Below, piece after piece: positions 45,301-60,300 of a DNA stretch of 64,000 nt. The notes under the pieces are model-generated. The model was not told the DNA's origin. It was given only the letters and a program-made list of their open reading frames with translations, and did not search any database. Within the stretch, counting starts at the first letter, position 1. The number at the start of each line of letters is the position of its first letter. Source of the stretch: Pleodorina starrii (lineage: Eukaryota > Chlorophyta > Chlorophyceae > Chlamydomonadales > Volvocaceae); assembly GCA_030267565.1 (NCBI GenBank), contig BRXU01000001.1, forward strand, positions 10,209,001-10,273,000, given 5' to 3'. The translations under genes and the position numbers were made by a program.

Positions 45301-48300
45301 CGCCCGGCCGATTCCCCGCTGCTGTGTGTAATCGATCAAAGCGCGGGCAAGCAAAGGTAGACGCGCGTGTATGTGCGTGTGTGTGCGTGTGCGTGTAGTA
45401 AGTGTCGTACAAGATATGCACGGTCTGAAGTCCAGGCCCGCCCCGCCCACCGACCCTGCTGGATCCGTAGCCGGCCAACGAATGTACGTTCGTTTTGTGC
45501 ACGCTAGGACAGGTCCATGGCGGCAACCCAGCGCGCGGCTGGCGACGCGCACATCGAAGATGCATGCGAGCACTCGGGTTTTGGCAATTCATTCGCAAGC
45601 TGTGGCATGGATCGTTCATACCATGGTGAAAACCGCCCATCCCATCAGCACTGGGCACGTAAGCACCATTGGGCCAGATCAGTAGTACGGTGGGGGACCA
45701 CGTGCGAACCCCTGGTGACGATCTGTACCAATTTTCCTGCGCGGGCACATGCCTGCGGTGCACTACAGCAGACACCCTACCGGGGTTTGCGGATGCGAGG
45801 ATGAGGATGAGGGCGGGAGTGAGGGCGGGAGGGAGGGCGGGAGGGGGGGCGGGGCGAGGCCAGGCCAGGCCAGGGAACCGATGCCCAGCCTGCTGATGAC
45901 TGAGTGGCCAGCCTGGAACGAACGTGCGGGACAGAGTGGGTGAGCGGAGGTACGGTAGGTTGCGCTACTGCTGCTGCGGTTCCGTTCCATTCGCCCGGCC
46001 GATTCCCCGCTGCTGTGTGTAATCGATCAAAGCGCGGGCAAGCAAAGGTAGACGCGCGTGTATGTGCGTGTGTGTGCGTGTGCGTGTAGTAAGTGTCGTA
46101 CAAGATATGCACGGTCTGAAGTCCAGGCCCGCCCCGCCCACCGACCCTGCTGGATCCGTAGCCGGCCAACGAATGTACGTTCGTTTTGTGCACGCTAGGA
46201 CAGGTCCATGGCGGCAACCCAGCGCGCGGCTGGCGACGCGCACATCGAAGATGCATGCGAGCACTCGGGTTTTGGTAATTCATTCGCAAGCTGTGGCATG
46301 GATCGTTCATACCATGGTGAAAACCGCCCATCCCATCAGCACTGGGCACGTAAGCACCATTGGGCCAGATCAGTAGTACGGTGGGGGACCACGTGCGAAC
46401 CCCTGGTGACGATCTGTACCAATTTTCCTGCGCGGGCACATGCCTGCGGTGCACTACAGCAGACACCCTACCGGGGTTTGCGGATGCGAGGATGAGGATG
46501 AGGGCGGGAGTGAGGGCGGGAGGGAGGGCGGGAGGGGGGGCGGGGCGAGGCCAGGCCAGGCCAGGGAACCGATGCCTAGCCTGCTGATGACTGAGTGGCC
46601 AGCCTGGAACGAACGTGCGGGACAGAGTGGGTGAGCGGAGGTACGGTAGGTTGCGCTACTGCTGCTGCGGTTCCGTTCCATTCGCCCGGCCGATTCCCCG
46701 CTGCTGTGTGTAATCGATCAAAGCGCGGGCAAGCAAAGGTAGACGCGCGTGTATGTGCGTGTGTGTGCGTGTGCGTGTAGTAAGTGTCGTACAAGATATG
46801 CACGGTCTGAAGTCCAGGCCCGCCCCGCCCACCGACCCTGCTGGATCCGTAGCCGGCCAACGAATGTACGTTCGTTTTGTGCACGCTAGGACAGGTCCAT
46901 GGCGGCAACCCAGCGCGCGGCTGGCGACGCGCACAGCGAAGATGCATGCGAGCACTCGGGTTTTGGCAATTCATTCGCAAGCTGTGGCATGGATCGTTCA
47001 TACCATGGTGAAAACCGCCCATCCCATCAGCACTGGGCACGTAAGCACCATTGGGCCAGATCAGTAGTACGGTGGGGGACCACGTGCGAACCCCTGGTGA
47101 CGATCTGTACCAATTTTCCTGCGCGGGCACATGCCTGCGGTGCACTACAGCAGACACCCTACCGGGGTTTGCGGATGCGAGGATGAGGATGAGGATGAGG
47201 GCGGGAGGGGGGGCGGGGCGAGGCCAGGCCAGGCCAGGGAACCGATGCCCAGCCTGCTGATGACTGAGTGGCCAGCCTGGAACGAACGTGCGGGACAGAG
47301 TGGGTGAGCGGAGGTACGGTAGGTTGCGCTACTGCTGCTGCGGTTCCGTTCCATTCGCCCGGCCGATTCCCCGCTGCTGTGTGTAATCGATCAAAGCGCG
47401 GGCAAGCAAAGGTAGACGCGCGTGTATGTGCGTGTGTGTGCGTGTGCGTGTAGTAAGTGTCGTACAAGATATGCACGGTCTGAAGTCCAGGCCCGCCCCG
47501 CCCACCGACCCTGCTGGATCCGTAGCCGGCCAACGAATGTACGTTCGTTTTGTGCACGCTAGGACAGGTCCATGGCGGCAACCCAGCGCGCGGCTGGCGA
47601 CGCGCACAGCGAAGATGCATGCGAGCACTCGGGTTTTGGTAATTCATTCGCAAGCTGTGGCATGGATCGTTCATACCATGGTGAAAACCGCCCATCCCAT
47701 CAGCACTGGGCACGTAAGCACCATTGGGCCAGATCAGTAGTACGGTGGGGGACCACGTGCGAACCCCTGGTGACGATCTGTACCAATTTTCCTGCGCGGG
47801 CACATGCCTGCGGTGCACTACAGCAGACACCCTACCGGGGTTTGCGGATGCGAGGATGAGGATGAGGGCGGGAGTGAGGGCGGGAGGGAGGGCGGGAGGG
47901 GGGGCGGGGCGAGGCCAGGCCAGGCCAGGGAACCGATGCCCAGCCTGCTGATGACTGAGTGGCCAGCCTGGAACGAACGTGCGGGACAGAGTGGGTGAGC
48001 GGAGGTACGGTAGGTTGCGCTACTGCTGCTGCGGTTCCGTTCCATTCGCCCGGCCGATTCCCCGCTGCTGTGTGTAATCGATCAAAGCGCGGGCAAGCAA
48101 AGGTAGACGCGCGTGTATGTGCGTGTGTGTGCGTGTGCGTGTAGTAAGTGTCGTACAAGATATGCACGGTCTGAAGTCCAGGCCCGCCCCGCCCACCGAC
48201 CCTGCTGGATCCGTAGCCGGCCAACGAATGTACGTTCGTTTTGTGCACGCTAGGACAGGTCCATGGCGGCAACCCAGCGCGCGGCTGGCGACGCGCACAT

Positions 48301-51300
48301 CGAAGATGCATGCGAGCACTCGGGTTTTGGTAATTCATTCGCAAGCTGTGGCATGGATCGTTCATACCATGGTGAAAACCGCCCATCCCATCAGCACTGG
48401 GCACGTAAGCACCATTGGGCCAGATCAGTAGTACGGTGGGGGACCACGTGCGAACCCCTGGTGACGATCTGTACCAATTTTCCTGCGCGGGCACATGCCT
48501 GCGGTGCACTACAGCAGACACCCTACCGGGGTTTGCGGATGCGAGGATGAGGATGAGGGCGGGAGTGAGGGCGGGAGGGAGGGCGGGAGGGGGGGCGGGG
48601 CGAGGCCAGGCCAGGCCAGGGAACCGATGCCTAGCCTGCTGATGACTGAGTGGCCAGCCTGGAACGAACGTGCGGGACAGAGTGGGTGAGCGGAGGTACG
48701 GTAGGTTGCGCTACTGCTGCTGCGGTTCCGTTCCATTCGCCCGGCCGATTCCCCGCTGCTGTGTGTAATCGATCAAAGCGCGGGCAAGCAAAGGTAGACG
48801 CGCGTGTATGTGCGTGTGTGTGCGTGTGCGTGTAGTAAGTGTCGTACAAGATATGCACGGTCTGAAGTCCAGGCCCGCCCCGCCCACCGACCCTGCTGGA
48901 TCCGTAGCCGGCCAACGAATGTACGTTCGTTTTGTGCACGCTAGGACAGGTCCATGGCGGCAACCCAGCGCGCGGCTGGCGACGCGCACAGCGAAGATGC
49001 ATGCGAGCACTCGGGTTTTGGCAATTCATTCGCAAGCTGTGGCATGGATCGTTCATACCATGGTGAAAACCGCCCATCCCATCAGCACTGGGCACGTAAG
49101 CACCATTGGGCCAGATCAGTAGTACGGTGGGGGACCACGTGCGAACCCCTGGTGACGATCTGTACCAATTTTCCTGCGCGGGCACATGCCTGCGGTGCAC
49201 TACAGCAGACACCCTACCGGGGTTTGCGGATGCGAGGATGAGGATGAGGATGAGGGCGGGAGGGGGGACGGGGCGAGGCCAGGCCAGGCCAGGGAACCGA
49301 TGCCCAGCCTGCTGATGACTGAGTGGCCAGCCTGGAACGAACGTGCGGGACAGAGTGGGTGAGCGGAGGTACGGTAGGTTGCGCTACTGCTGCTGCGGTT
49401 CCGTTCCATTCGCCCGGCCGATTCCCCGCTGCTGTGTGTAATCGATCAAAGCGCGGGCAAGCAAAGGTAGACGCGCGTGTATGTGCGTGTGTGTGCGTGT
49501 GCGTGTAGTAAGTGTCGTACAAGATATGCACGGTCTGAAGTCCAGGCCCGCCCCGCCCACCGACCCTGCTGGATCCGTAGCCGGCCAACGAATGTACGTT
49601 CGTTTTGTGCACGCTAGGACAGGTCCATGGCGGCAACCCAGCGCGCGGCTGGCGACGCGCACATCGAAGATGCATGCGAGCACTCGGGTTTTGGTAATTC
49701 ATTCGCAAGCTGTGGCATGGATCGTTCATACCATGGTGAAAACCGCCCATCCCATCAGCACTGGGCACGTAAGCACCATTGGGCCAGATCAGTAGTACGG
49801 TGGGGGACCACGTGCGAACCCCTGGTGACGATCTATACCAATTTTCCTGCGCGGGCACATGCCTGCGGTGCACTACAGCAGACACCCTACCGGGGTTTGC
49901 GGATGCGAGGATGAGGATGAGGGCGGGAGTGAGGGCGGGAGGGAGGGCGGGAGGGGGGGCGGGGCGAGGCCAGGCCAGGCCAGGGAACCGATGCCCAGCC
50001 TGCTGATGACTGAGTGGCCAGCCTGGAACGAACGTGCGGGACAGAGTGGGTGAGCGGAGGTACGGTAGGTTGCGCTACTGCTGCTGCAGTTCCGTTCCAT
50101 TCGCCCGGCCGATTCCCCGCTGCTGTGTGTAATCGATCAAAGCGCGGGCAAGCAAAGGTAGACGCGCGTGTATGTGCGTGTGTGTGCGTGTGCGTGTAGT
50201 AAGTGTCGTACAAGATATGCACGGTCTGAAGTCCAGGCCCGCCCCGCCCACCGACCCTGCTGGATCCGTAGCCGGCCAACGAATGTACGTTCGTTTTGTG
50301 CACGCTAGGACAGGTCCATGGCGGCAACCCAGCGCGCGGCTGGCGACGCGCACATCGAAGATGCATGCGAGCACTCGGGTTTTGGCAATTCATTCGCAAG
50401 CAGTGGCATGGATCGTTCATACCATGGTGAAAACCGCCCATCCCATCAGCACTGGGCACGTAAGCACCATTGGGCCAGATCAGTAGTACGGTGGGGGACC
50501 ACGTGCGAACCCCTGGTGACGATCTGTACCAATTTTCCTGCGCGGGCACATGCCTGCGGTGCACTACAGCAGACACCCTACCGGGGTTTGCGGATGCGAG
50601 GATGAGGATGAGGGCGGGAGTGAGGGCGGGAGGGGGGGCGGGGCGAGGCCAGGCCAGGCCAGGGAACCGATGCCCAGCCTGCTGATGACTGAGTGGCCAG
50701 CCTGGAACGAACGTGCGGGACAGAGTGGGTGAGCGGAGGTACGGTAGGTTGCGCTACTGCTGCTGCGGTTCCGTTCCATTCGCCCGGCCGATTCCCCGCT
50801 GCTGTGTGTAATCGATCAAAGCGCGGGCAAGCAAAGGTAGACGCGCGTGTATGTGCGTGTGTGTGCGTGTGCGTGTAGTAAGTGTCGTACAAGATATGCA
50901 CGGTCTGAAGTCCAGGCCCGCCCCGCCCACCGACCCTGCTGGATCCGTAGCCGGCCAACGAATGTACGTTCGTTTTGTGCACGCTAGGACAGGTCCATGG
51001 CGGCAACCCAGCGCGCGGCTGGCGACGCGCACATCGAAGATGCATGCGAGCACTCGGGTTTAGGCAATTCATTCGCAAGTAGTGGCATGGATCGTTCATA
51101 CCATGGTGAAAACCGCCCATCCCATCAGCACTGGGCACGTAAGCACCATTGGGCCAGATCAGTAGTACGGTGGGGGACCACGTGCGAACCCCTGGTGACG
51201 ATCTGTACCAATTTTCCTGCGCGGGCACATGCCTGCGGTGCACTACAGCAGACACCCTACCGGGGTTTGCGGATGCGAGGATGAGGATGAGGGCGGGAGG

Positions 51301-54300
51301 GAGGGCGGGGCGAGGCCAGGCCAGGCCAGGGAACCGATGCCCAGCCTGCTGATGACTGAGTGGCCAGCCTGGAACGAACGTGCGGGACAGAGTGGGTGAG
51401 CGGAGGTACGGTAGGTTGCGCTACTGCTGCTGCGGTTCCGTTCCATTCGCCCGGCCGATTCCCCGCTGCTGTGTGTAATCGATCAAAGCGCGGGCAAGCA
51501 AAGGTAGACGCGCGTGTATGTGCGTGTGTGTGCGTGTGCGTGTAGTAAGTGTCGTACAAGATATGCACGGTCTGAAGTCCAGGCCCGCCCCGCCCACCGA
51601 CCCTGCTGGATCCGTAGCCGGCCAACGAATGTACGTTCGTTTTGTGCACGCTAGGACAGGTCCATGGCGGCAACCCAGCGCGCGGCTGGCGACGCGCACA
51701 TCGAAGATGCATGCGAGCACTCGGGTTTAGGCAATTCATTCGCAAGCAGTGGCATGGATCGTTCATACCATGGTGAAAACCGCCCATCCCATCAGCACTG
51801 GGCACGTAAGCACCATTGGGCCAGATCAGTAGTACGGTGGGGGACCACGTGCGAACCCCTGGTGACGATCTGTACCAATTTTCCTGCGCGGGCACATGCC
51901 TGCGGTGCACTACAGCAGACACCCTACCGGGGTTTGCGGATGCGAGGATGAGGATGAGGGCGGGTGGGAGGGCGGGAGGGGGGGCGGGGCGAGGCCAGGC
52001 CAGGCCAGGGAACCGATGCCCAGCCTGCTGATGACTGAGTGGCCAGCCTGGAACGAACGTGCGGGACAGAGTGGGTGAGCGGAGGTACGGTAGGTTGCGC
52101 TACTGCTGCTGCGGTTCCGTTCCATTCGCCCGGCCGATTCCCCGCTGCTGTGTGTAATCGATCAAAGCGCGGGCAAGCAAAGGTAGACGCGCGTGTATGT
52201 GCGTGTGTGTGCGTGTGCGTGAAGTAAGTGTCGTACAAGATATGCACGGTCTGAAGTCCAGGCCCGCCCCGCCCACCGACCCTGCTGGATCCGTAGCCGG
52301 CCAACGAATGTACGTTCGTTTTGTGCACGCTAGGACAGGTCCATGGCGGCAACCCAGCGCGCGGCTGGCGACGCGCACATCGAAGATGCATGCGAGCACT
52401 CGGGTTTTGGCAATTCATTCGCAAGTTGTGGCATGGATCGTTCATACCATGGTGAAAACCGCCCATCCCATCAGCACTGGGCACGTAAGCACCATTGGGC
52501 CAGATCAGTAGTACGGTGGGGGACCACGTGCGAACCCCTGGTGACGATCTGTACCAATTTTCCTGCGCGGGCACATGCCTGCGGTGCACTACAGCAGACA
52601 CCCTACCGGGGTTTGCGGATGCGAGGATGAGGATGAGGGCGGGAGGGGGGGCGGGGCGAGGCCAGGCCAGGCCAGGGAACCGATGCCCAGCCTGCTGATG
52701 ACTGAGTGGCCAGCCTGGAACGAACGTGCGGGACAGAGTGGGTGAGCGGAGGTACGGTAGGTTGCGCTACTGCTGCTGCGGTTCCGTTCCATTCGCCCGG
52801 CCGATTCCCCGCTGCTGTGTGTAATCGATCAAAGCGCGGGCAAGCAAAGGTAGACGCGCGTGTATGTGCGTGTGTGTGCGTGTGCGTGTAGTAAGTGTCG
52901 TACAAGATATGCACGGTCTGAAGTCCAGGCCCGCCCCGCCCACCGACCCTGCTGGATCCGTAGCCGGCCAACGAATGTACGTTCGTTTTGTGCACGCTAG
53001 GACAGGTCCATGGCGGCAACCCAGCGCGCGGCTGGCGACGCGCACATCGAAGATGCATGCGAGCACTCGGGTTTTGGCAATTCATTCGCAAGCTGTGGCA
53101 TGGATCGTTCATACCATGGTGAAAACCGCCCATCCCATCAGCACTGGGCACGTAAGCACCATTGGGCCAGATCAGTAGTACGGTGGGGGACCACGTGCGA
53201 ACCCCTGGTGACGATCTGTACCAATTTTCCTGCGCGGGCACATGCCTGCGGTGCACTACAGCAGACACCCTACCGGGGTTTGCGGATGCGAGGATGAGGA
53301 TGAGGGCGGGAGGGGGGGCGGGGCGAGGCCAGGCCAGGCCAGGGAACCGATGCCCAGCCTGCTGATGACTGAGTGGCCAGCCTGGAACGAACGTGCGGGA
53401 CAGAGTGGGTGAGCGGAGGTACGGTAGGTTGCGCTACTGCTGCTGCGGTTCCGTTCCATTCGCCCGGCCGATTCCCCGCTGCTGTGTGTAATCGATCAAA
53501 GCGCGGGCAAGCAAAGGTAGACGCGCGTGTATGTGCGTGTGTGTGCGTGTGCGTGTAGTAAGTGTCGTACAAGATATGCACGGTCTGAAGTCCAGGCCCG
53601 CCCCGCCCACCGACCCTGCTGGATCCGTAGCCGGCCAACGAATGTACGTTCGTTTTGTGCACGCTAGGACAGGTCCATGGCGGCAACCCAGCGCGCGGCT
53701 GGCGACGCGCACATCGAAGATGCATGCGAGCACTCGGGTTTAGGCAATTCATTCGCAAGCAGTGGCATGGATCGTTCATACCATGGTGAAAACCGCCCAT
53801 CCCATCAGCACTGGGCACGTAAGCACCATTGGGCCAGATCAGTAGTACGGTGGGGGACCACGTGCGAACCCCTGGTGACGATCTGTACCAATTTTCCTGC
53901 GCGGGCACATGCCTGCGGTGCACTACAGCAGACACCCTACCGGGGTTTGCGGATGCGAGGATGAGGATGAGGGCGGGAGGGGGGGCGGGGCGAGGCCAGG
54001 CCAGGCCAGGGAACCGATGCCCAGCCTGCTGATGACTGAGTGGCCAGCCTGGAACGAACGTGCGGGACAGAGTGGGTGAGCGGAGGTACGGTAGGTTGCG
54101 CTACTGCTGCTGCGGTTCCGTTCCATTCGCCCGGCCGATTCCCCGCTGCTGTGTGTAATCGATCAAAGCGCGGGCAAGCAAAGGTAGACGCGCGTGTATG
54201 TGCGTGTGTGTGCGTGTGCGTGAAGTAAGTGTCGTACAAGATATGCACGGTCTGAAGTCCAGGCCCGCCCCGCCCACCGACCCTGCTGGATCCGTAGCCG

Positions 54301-57300
54301 GCCAACGAATGTACGTTCGTTTTGTGCACGCTAGGACAGGTCCATGGCGGCAACCCAGCGCGCGGCTGGCGACGCGCACATCGAAGATGCATGCGAGCAC
54401 TCGGGTTTTGGCAATTCATTCGCAAGCTGTGGCATGGATCGTTCATACCATGGTGAAAACCGCCCATCCCATCAGCACTGGGCACGTAAGCACCATTGGG
54501 CCAGATCAGTAGTACGGTGGGGGACCACGTGCGAACCCCTGGTGACGATCTGTACCAATTTTCCTGCGCGGGCACATGCCTGCGGTGCACTACAGCAGAC
54601 ACCCTACCGGGGTTTGCGGATGCGAGGATGAGGATGAGGGCGGGAGGGGGGGCGGGGCGAGGCCAGGCCAGGCCAGGGAACCGATGCCCAGCCTGCTGAT
54701 GACTGAGTGGCCAGCCTGGAACGAACGTGCGGGACAGAGTGGGTGAGCGGAGGTACGGTAGGTTGCGCTACTGCTGCTGCGGTTCCGTTCCATTCGCCCG
54801 GCCGATTCCCCGCTGCTGTGTGTAATCGATCAAAGCGCGGGCAAGCAAAGGTAGACGCGCGTGTATGTGCGTGTGTGTGCGTGTGCGTGAAGTAAGTGTC
54901 GTACAAGATATGCACGGTCTGAAGTCCAGGCCCGCCCCGCCCACCGACCCTGCTGGATCCGTAGCCGGCCAACGAATGTACGTTCGTTTTGTGCACGCTA
55001 GGACAGGTCCATGGCGGCAACCCAGCGCGCGGCTGGCGACGCGCACATCGAAGATGCATGCGAGCACTCGGGTTTTGGCAATTCATTCGCAAGCAGTGGC
55101 ATGGATCGTTCATACCATGGTGAAAACCGCCCATCCCATCAGCACTGGGCACGTAAGCACCATTGGGCCAGATCAGTAGTACGGTGGGGGACCACGTGCG
55201 AACCCCTGGTGACGATCTGTACCAATTTTCCTGCGCGGGCACATGCCTGCGGTGCACTACAGCAGACACCCTACCGGGGTTTGCGGATGCGAGGATGAGG
55301 ATGAGGGCGGGAGGGGGGGCGGGGCGAGGCCAGGCCAGGCCAGGGAACCGATGCCCAGCCTGCTGATGACTGAGTGGCCAGCCTGGAACGAACGTGCGGG
55401 ACAGAGTGGGTGAGCGGAGGTACGGTAGGTTGCGCTACTGCTGCTGCGGTTCCGTTCCATTCGCCCGGCCGATTCCCCGCTGCTGTGTGTAATCGATCAA
55501 AGCGCGGGCAAGCAAAGGTAGACGCGCGTGTATGTGCGTGTGTGTGCGTGTGCGTGAAGTAAGTGTCGTACAAGATATGCACGGTCTGAAGTCCAGGCCC
55601 GCCCCGCCCACCGACCCTGCTGGATCCGTAGCCGGCCAACGAATGTACGTTCGTTTTGTGCACGCTAGGACAGGTCCATGGCGGCAACCCAGCGCGCGGC
55701 TGGCGACGCGCACATCGAAGATGCATGCGAGCACTCGGGTTTTGGCAATTCATTCGCAAGCAGTGGCATGGATCGTTCATACCATGGTGAAAACCGCCCA
55801 TCCCATCAGCACTGGGCACGTAAGCACCATTGGGCCAGATCAGTAGTACGGTGGGGGACCACGTGCGAACCCCTGGTGACGATCTGTACCAATTTTCCTG
55901 CGCGGGCACATGCCTGCGGTGCACTACAGCAGACACCCTACCGGGGTTTGCGGATGCGAGGATGAGGATGAGGGCGGGAGGGGGGGCGGGGCGAGGCCAG
56001 GCCAGGCCAGGGAACCGATGCCCAGCCTGCTGATGACTGAGTGGCCAGCCTGGAACGAACGTGCGGGACAGAGTGGGTGAGCGGAGGTACGGTAGGTTGC
56101 GCTACTGCTGCTGCGGTTCCGTTCCATTCGCCCGGCCGATTCCCCGCTGCTGTGTGTAATCGATCAAAGCGCGGGCAAGCAAAGGTAGACGCGCGTGTAT
56201 GTGCGTGTGTGTGCGTGTGCGTGTAGTAAGTGTCGTACAAGATATGCACGGTCTGAAGTCCAGGCCCGCCCCGCCCACCGACCCTGCTGGATCCGTAGCC
56301 GGCCAACGAATGTACGTTCGTTTTGTGCACGCTAGGACAGGTCCATGGCGGCAACCCAGCGCGCGGCTGGCGACGCGCACATCGAAGATGCATGCGAGCA
56401 CTCGGGTTTAGGCAATTCATTCGCAAGCAGTGGCATGGATCGTTCATACCATGGTGAAAACCGCCCATCCCATCAGCACTGGGCACGTAAGCACCATTGG
56501 GCCAGATCAGTAGTACGGTGGGGGACCACGTGCGAACCCCTGGTGACGATCTGTACCAATTTTCCTGCGCGGGCACATGCCTGCGGTGCACTACAGCAGA
56601 CACCCTACCGGGGTTTGCGGATGCGAGGATGAGGATGAGGGCGGGAGGGGGGGCGGGGCGAGGCCAGGCCAGGCCAGGGAACCGATGCCCAGCCTGCTGA
56701 TGACTGAGTGGCCAGCCTGGAACGAACGTGCGGGACAGAGTGGGTGAGCGGAGGTACGGTAGGTTGCGCTACTGCTGCTGCGGTTCCGTTCCATTCGCCC
56801 GGCCGATTCCCCGCTGCTGTGTGTAATCGATCAAAGCGCGGGCAAGCAAAGGTAGACGCGCGTGTATGTGCGTGTGTGTGCGTGTGCGTGTAGTAAGTGT
56901 CGTACAAGATATGCACGGTCTGAAGTCCAGGCCCGCCCCGCCCACCGACCCTGCTGGATCCGTAGCCGGCCAACGAATGTACGTTCGTTTTGTGCACGCT
57001 AGGACAGGTCCATGGCGGCAACCCAGCGCGCGGCTGGCGACGCGCACATCGAAGATGCATGCGAGCACTCGGGTTTTGGCAATTCATTCGCAAGCTGTGG
57101 CATGGATCGTTCATACCATGGTGAAAACCGCCCATCCCATCAGCACTGGGCACGTAAGCACCATTGGGCCAGATCAGTAGTACGGTGGGGGACCACGTGC
57201 GAACCCCTGGTGACGATCTGTACCAATTTTCCTGCGCGGGCACATGCCTGCGGTGCACTACAGCAGACACCCTACCGGGGTTTGCGGATGCGAGGATGAG

Positions 57301-60300
57301 GATGAGGGCGGGAGGGGGGGCGGGGCGAGGCCAGGCCAGGCCAGGGAACCGATGCCCAGCCTGCTGATGACTGAGTGGCCAGCCTGGAACGAACGTGCGG
57401 GACAGAGTGGGTGAGCGGAGGTACGGTAGGTTGCGCTACTGCTGCTGCGGTTCCGTTCCATTCGCCCGGCCGATTCCCCGCTGCTGTGTGTAATCGATCA
57501 AAGCGCGGGCAAGCAAAGGTAGACGCGCGTGTATGTGCGTGTGTGTGCGTGTGCGTGTAGTAAGTGTCGTACAAGATATGCACGGTCTGAAGTCCAGGCC
57601 CGCCCCGCCCACCGACCCTGCTGGATCCGTAGCCGGCCAACGAATGTACGTTCGTTTTGTGCACGCTAGGACAGGTCCATGGCGGCAACCCAGCGCGCGG
57701 CTGGCGACGCGCACATCGAAGATGCATGCGAGCACTCGGGTTTAGGCAATTCATTCGCAAGCAGTGGCATGGATCGTTCATACCATGGTGAAAACCGCCC
57801 ATCCCATCAGCACTGGGCACGTAAGCACCATTGGGCCAGATCAGTAGTACGGTGGGGGACCACGTGCGAACCCCTGGTGACGATCTGTACCAATTTTCCT
57901 GCGCGGGCACATGCCTGCGGTGCACTACAGCAGACACCCTACCGGGGTTTGCGGATGCGAGGATGAGGATGAGGGCGGGAGGGAGGGCGGGAGGGGGGGC
58001 GGGGCGAGGCCAGGCCAGGCCAGGGAACCGATGCCCAGCCTGCTGATGACTGAGTGGCCAGCCTGGAACGAACGTGCGGGACAGAGTGGGTGAGCGGAGG
58101 TACGGTAGGTTGCGCTACTGCTGCTGCGGTTCCGTTCCATTCGCCCGGCCGATTCCCCGCTGCTGTGTGTAATCGATCAAAGCGCGGGCAAGCAAAGGTA
58201 GACGCGCGTGTATGTGCGTGTGTGTGCGTGTGCGTGTAGTAAGTGTCGTACAAGATATGCACGGTCTGAAGTCCAGGCCCGCCCCGCCCACCGACCCTGC
58301 TGGATCCGTAGCCGGCCAACGAATGTACGTTCGTTTTGTGCACGCTAGGACAGGTCCATGGCGGCAACCCAGCGTGCGGCTGGCGACGCGCACATCGAAG
58401 ATGCATGCGAGCACTCGGGTTTAGGCAATTCATTCGCAAGCTGTGGCATGGATCGTTCATACCATGGTGAAAACCGCCCATCCCATCAGCACTGGGCACG
58501 TAAGCACCATTGGGCCAGATCAGTAGTACGGTGGGGGACCACGTGCGAACCCCTGGTGACGATCTGTACCAATTTTCCTGCGCGGGCACATGCCTGCGGT
58601 GCACTACAGCAGACACCCTACCGGGGTTTGCGGATGCGAGGATGAGGATGAGGGCGGGAGGGAGGGCGGGAGGGGGGGCGGGGCGAGGCCAGGCCAGGCC
58701 AGGGAACCGATGCCCAGCCTGCTGATGACTGAGTGGCCAGCCTGGAACGAACGTGCGGGACAGAGTGGGTGAGCGGAGGTACGGTAGGTTGCGCTACTGC
58801 TGCTGCGGTTCCGTTCCATTCGCCCGGCCGATTCCCCGCTGCTGTGTGTAATCGATCAAAGCGCGGGCAAGCAAAGGTAGACGCGCGTGTATGTGCGTGT
58901 GTGTGCGTGTGCGTGTAGTAAGTGTCGTACAAGATATGCACGGTCTGAAGTCCAGGCCCGCCCCGCCCACCGACCCTGCTGGATCCGTAGCCGGCCAACG
59001 AATGTACGTTCGTTTTGTGCACGCTAGGACAGGTCCATGGCGGCAACCCAGCGCGCGGCTGGCGACGCGCACATCGAAGATGCATGCGAGCACTCGGGTT
59101 TAGGCAATTCATTCGCAAGCAGTGGCATGGATCGTTCATACCATGGTGAAAACCGCCCATCCCATCAGCACTGGGCACGTAAGCACCATTGGGCCAGATC
59201 AGTAGTACGGTGGGGGACCACGTGCGAACCCCTGGTGACGATCTGTACCAATTTTCCTGCGCGGGCACATGCCTGCGGTGCACTACAGCAGACACCCTAC
59301 CGGGGTTTGCGGATGCGAGGATGAGGATGAGGGCGGGAGGGGGGGCGGGGCGAGGCCAGGCCAGGCCAGGGAACCGATGCCCAGCCTGCTGATGACTGAG
59401 TGGCCAGCCTGGAACGAACGTGCGGGACAGAGTGGGTGAGCGGAGGTACGGTAGGTTGCGCTACTGCTGCTGCGGTTCCGTTCCATTCGCCCGGCCGATT
59501 CCCCGCTGCTGTGTGTAATCGATCAAAGCGCGGGCAAGCAAAGGTAGACGCGCGTGTATGTGCGTGTGTGTGCGTGTGCGTGTAGTAAGTGTCGTAAAAG
59601 ATATGCACGGTCTGAAGTCCAGGCCCGCCCCGCCCACCGACCCTGCTGGATCCGTAGCCGGCCAACGAATGTACGTTCGTTTTGTGCACGCTAGGACAGG
59701 TCCATGGCGACAACCCAGCGCGCGGCTGGCGACGCGCACATCGAAGATGCATGCGAGCACTCGGGTTTTGGCAATTCATTCGCAAGCTGTGGCATGGATC
59801 GTTCATACCATGGTGAAAACCGCCCATCCCATCAGCACTGGGCACGTAAGCACCATTGGGCCAGATCAGTAGTACGGTGGGGGACCACGTGCGAACCCCT
59901 GGTGACGATCTGTACCAATTTTCCTGCGCGGGCACATGCCTGCGGTGCACTACAGCAGACACCCTACCGGGGTTTGCGGATGCGAGGATGAGGATGAGGG
60001 CGGGAGGGAGGGCGGGAGGGGGGGCGGGGCGAGGCCAGGCCAGGCCAGGGAACCGATGCCCAGCCTGCTGATGACTGAGTGGCCAGCCTGGAACGAACGT
60101 GCGGGACAGAGTGGGTGAGCGGAGGTACGGTAGGTTGCGCTACTGCTGCTGCGGTTCCGTTCCATTCGCCCGGCCGATTCCCCGCTGCTGTGTGTAATCG
60201 ATCAAAGCGCGGGCAAGCAAAGGTAGACGCGCGTGTATGTGCGTGTGTGTGCGTGTGCGTGTAGTAAGTGTCGTAAAAGATATGCACGGTCTGAAGTCCA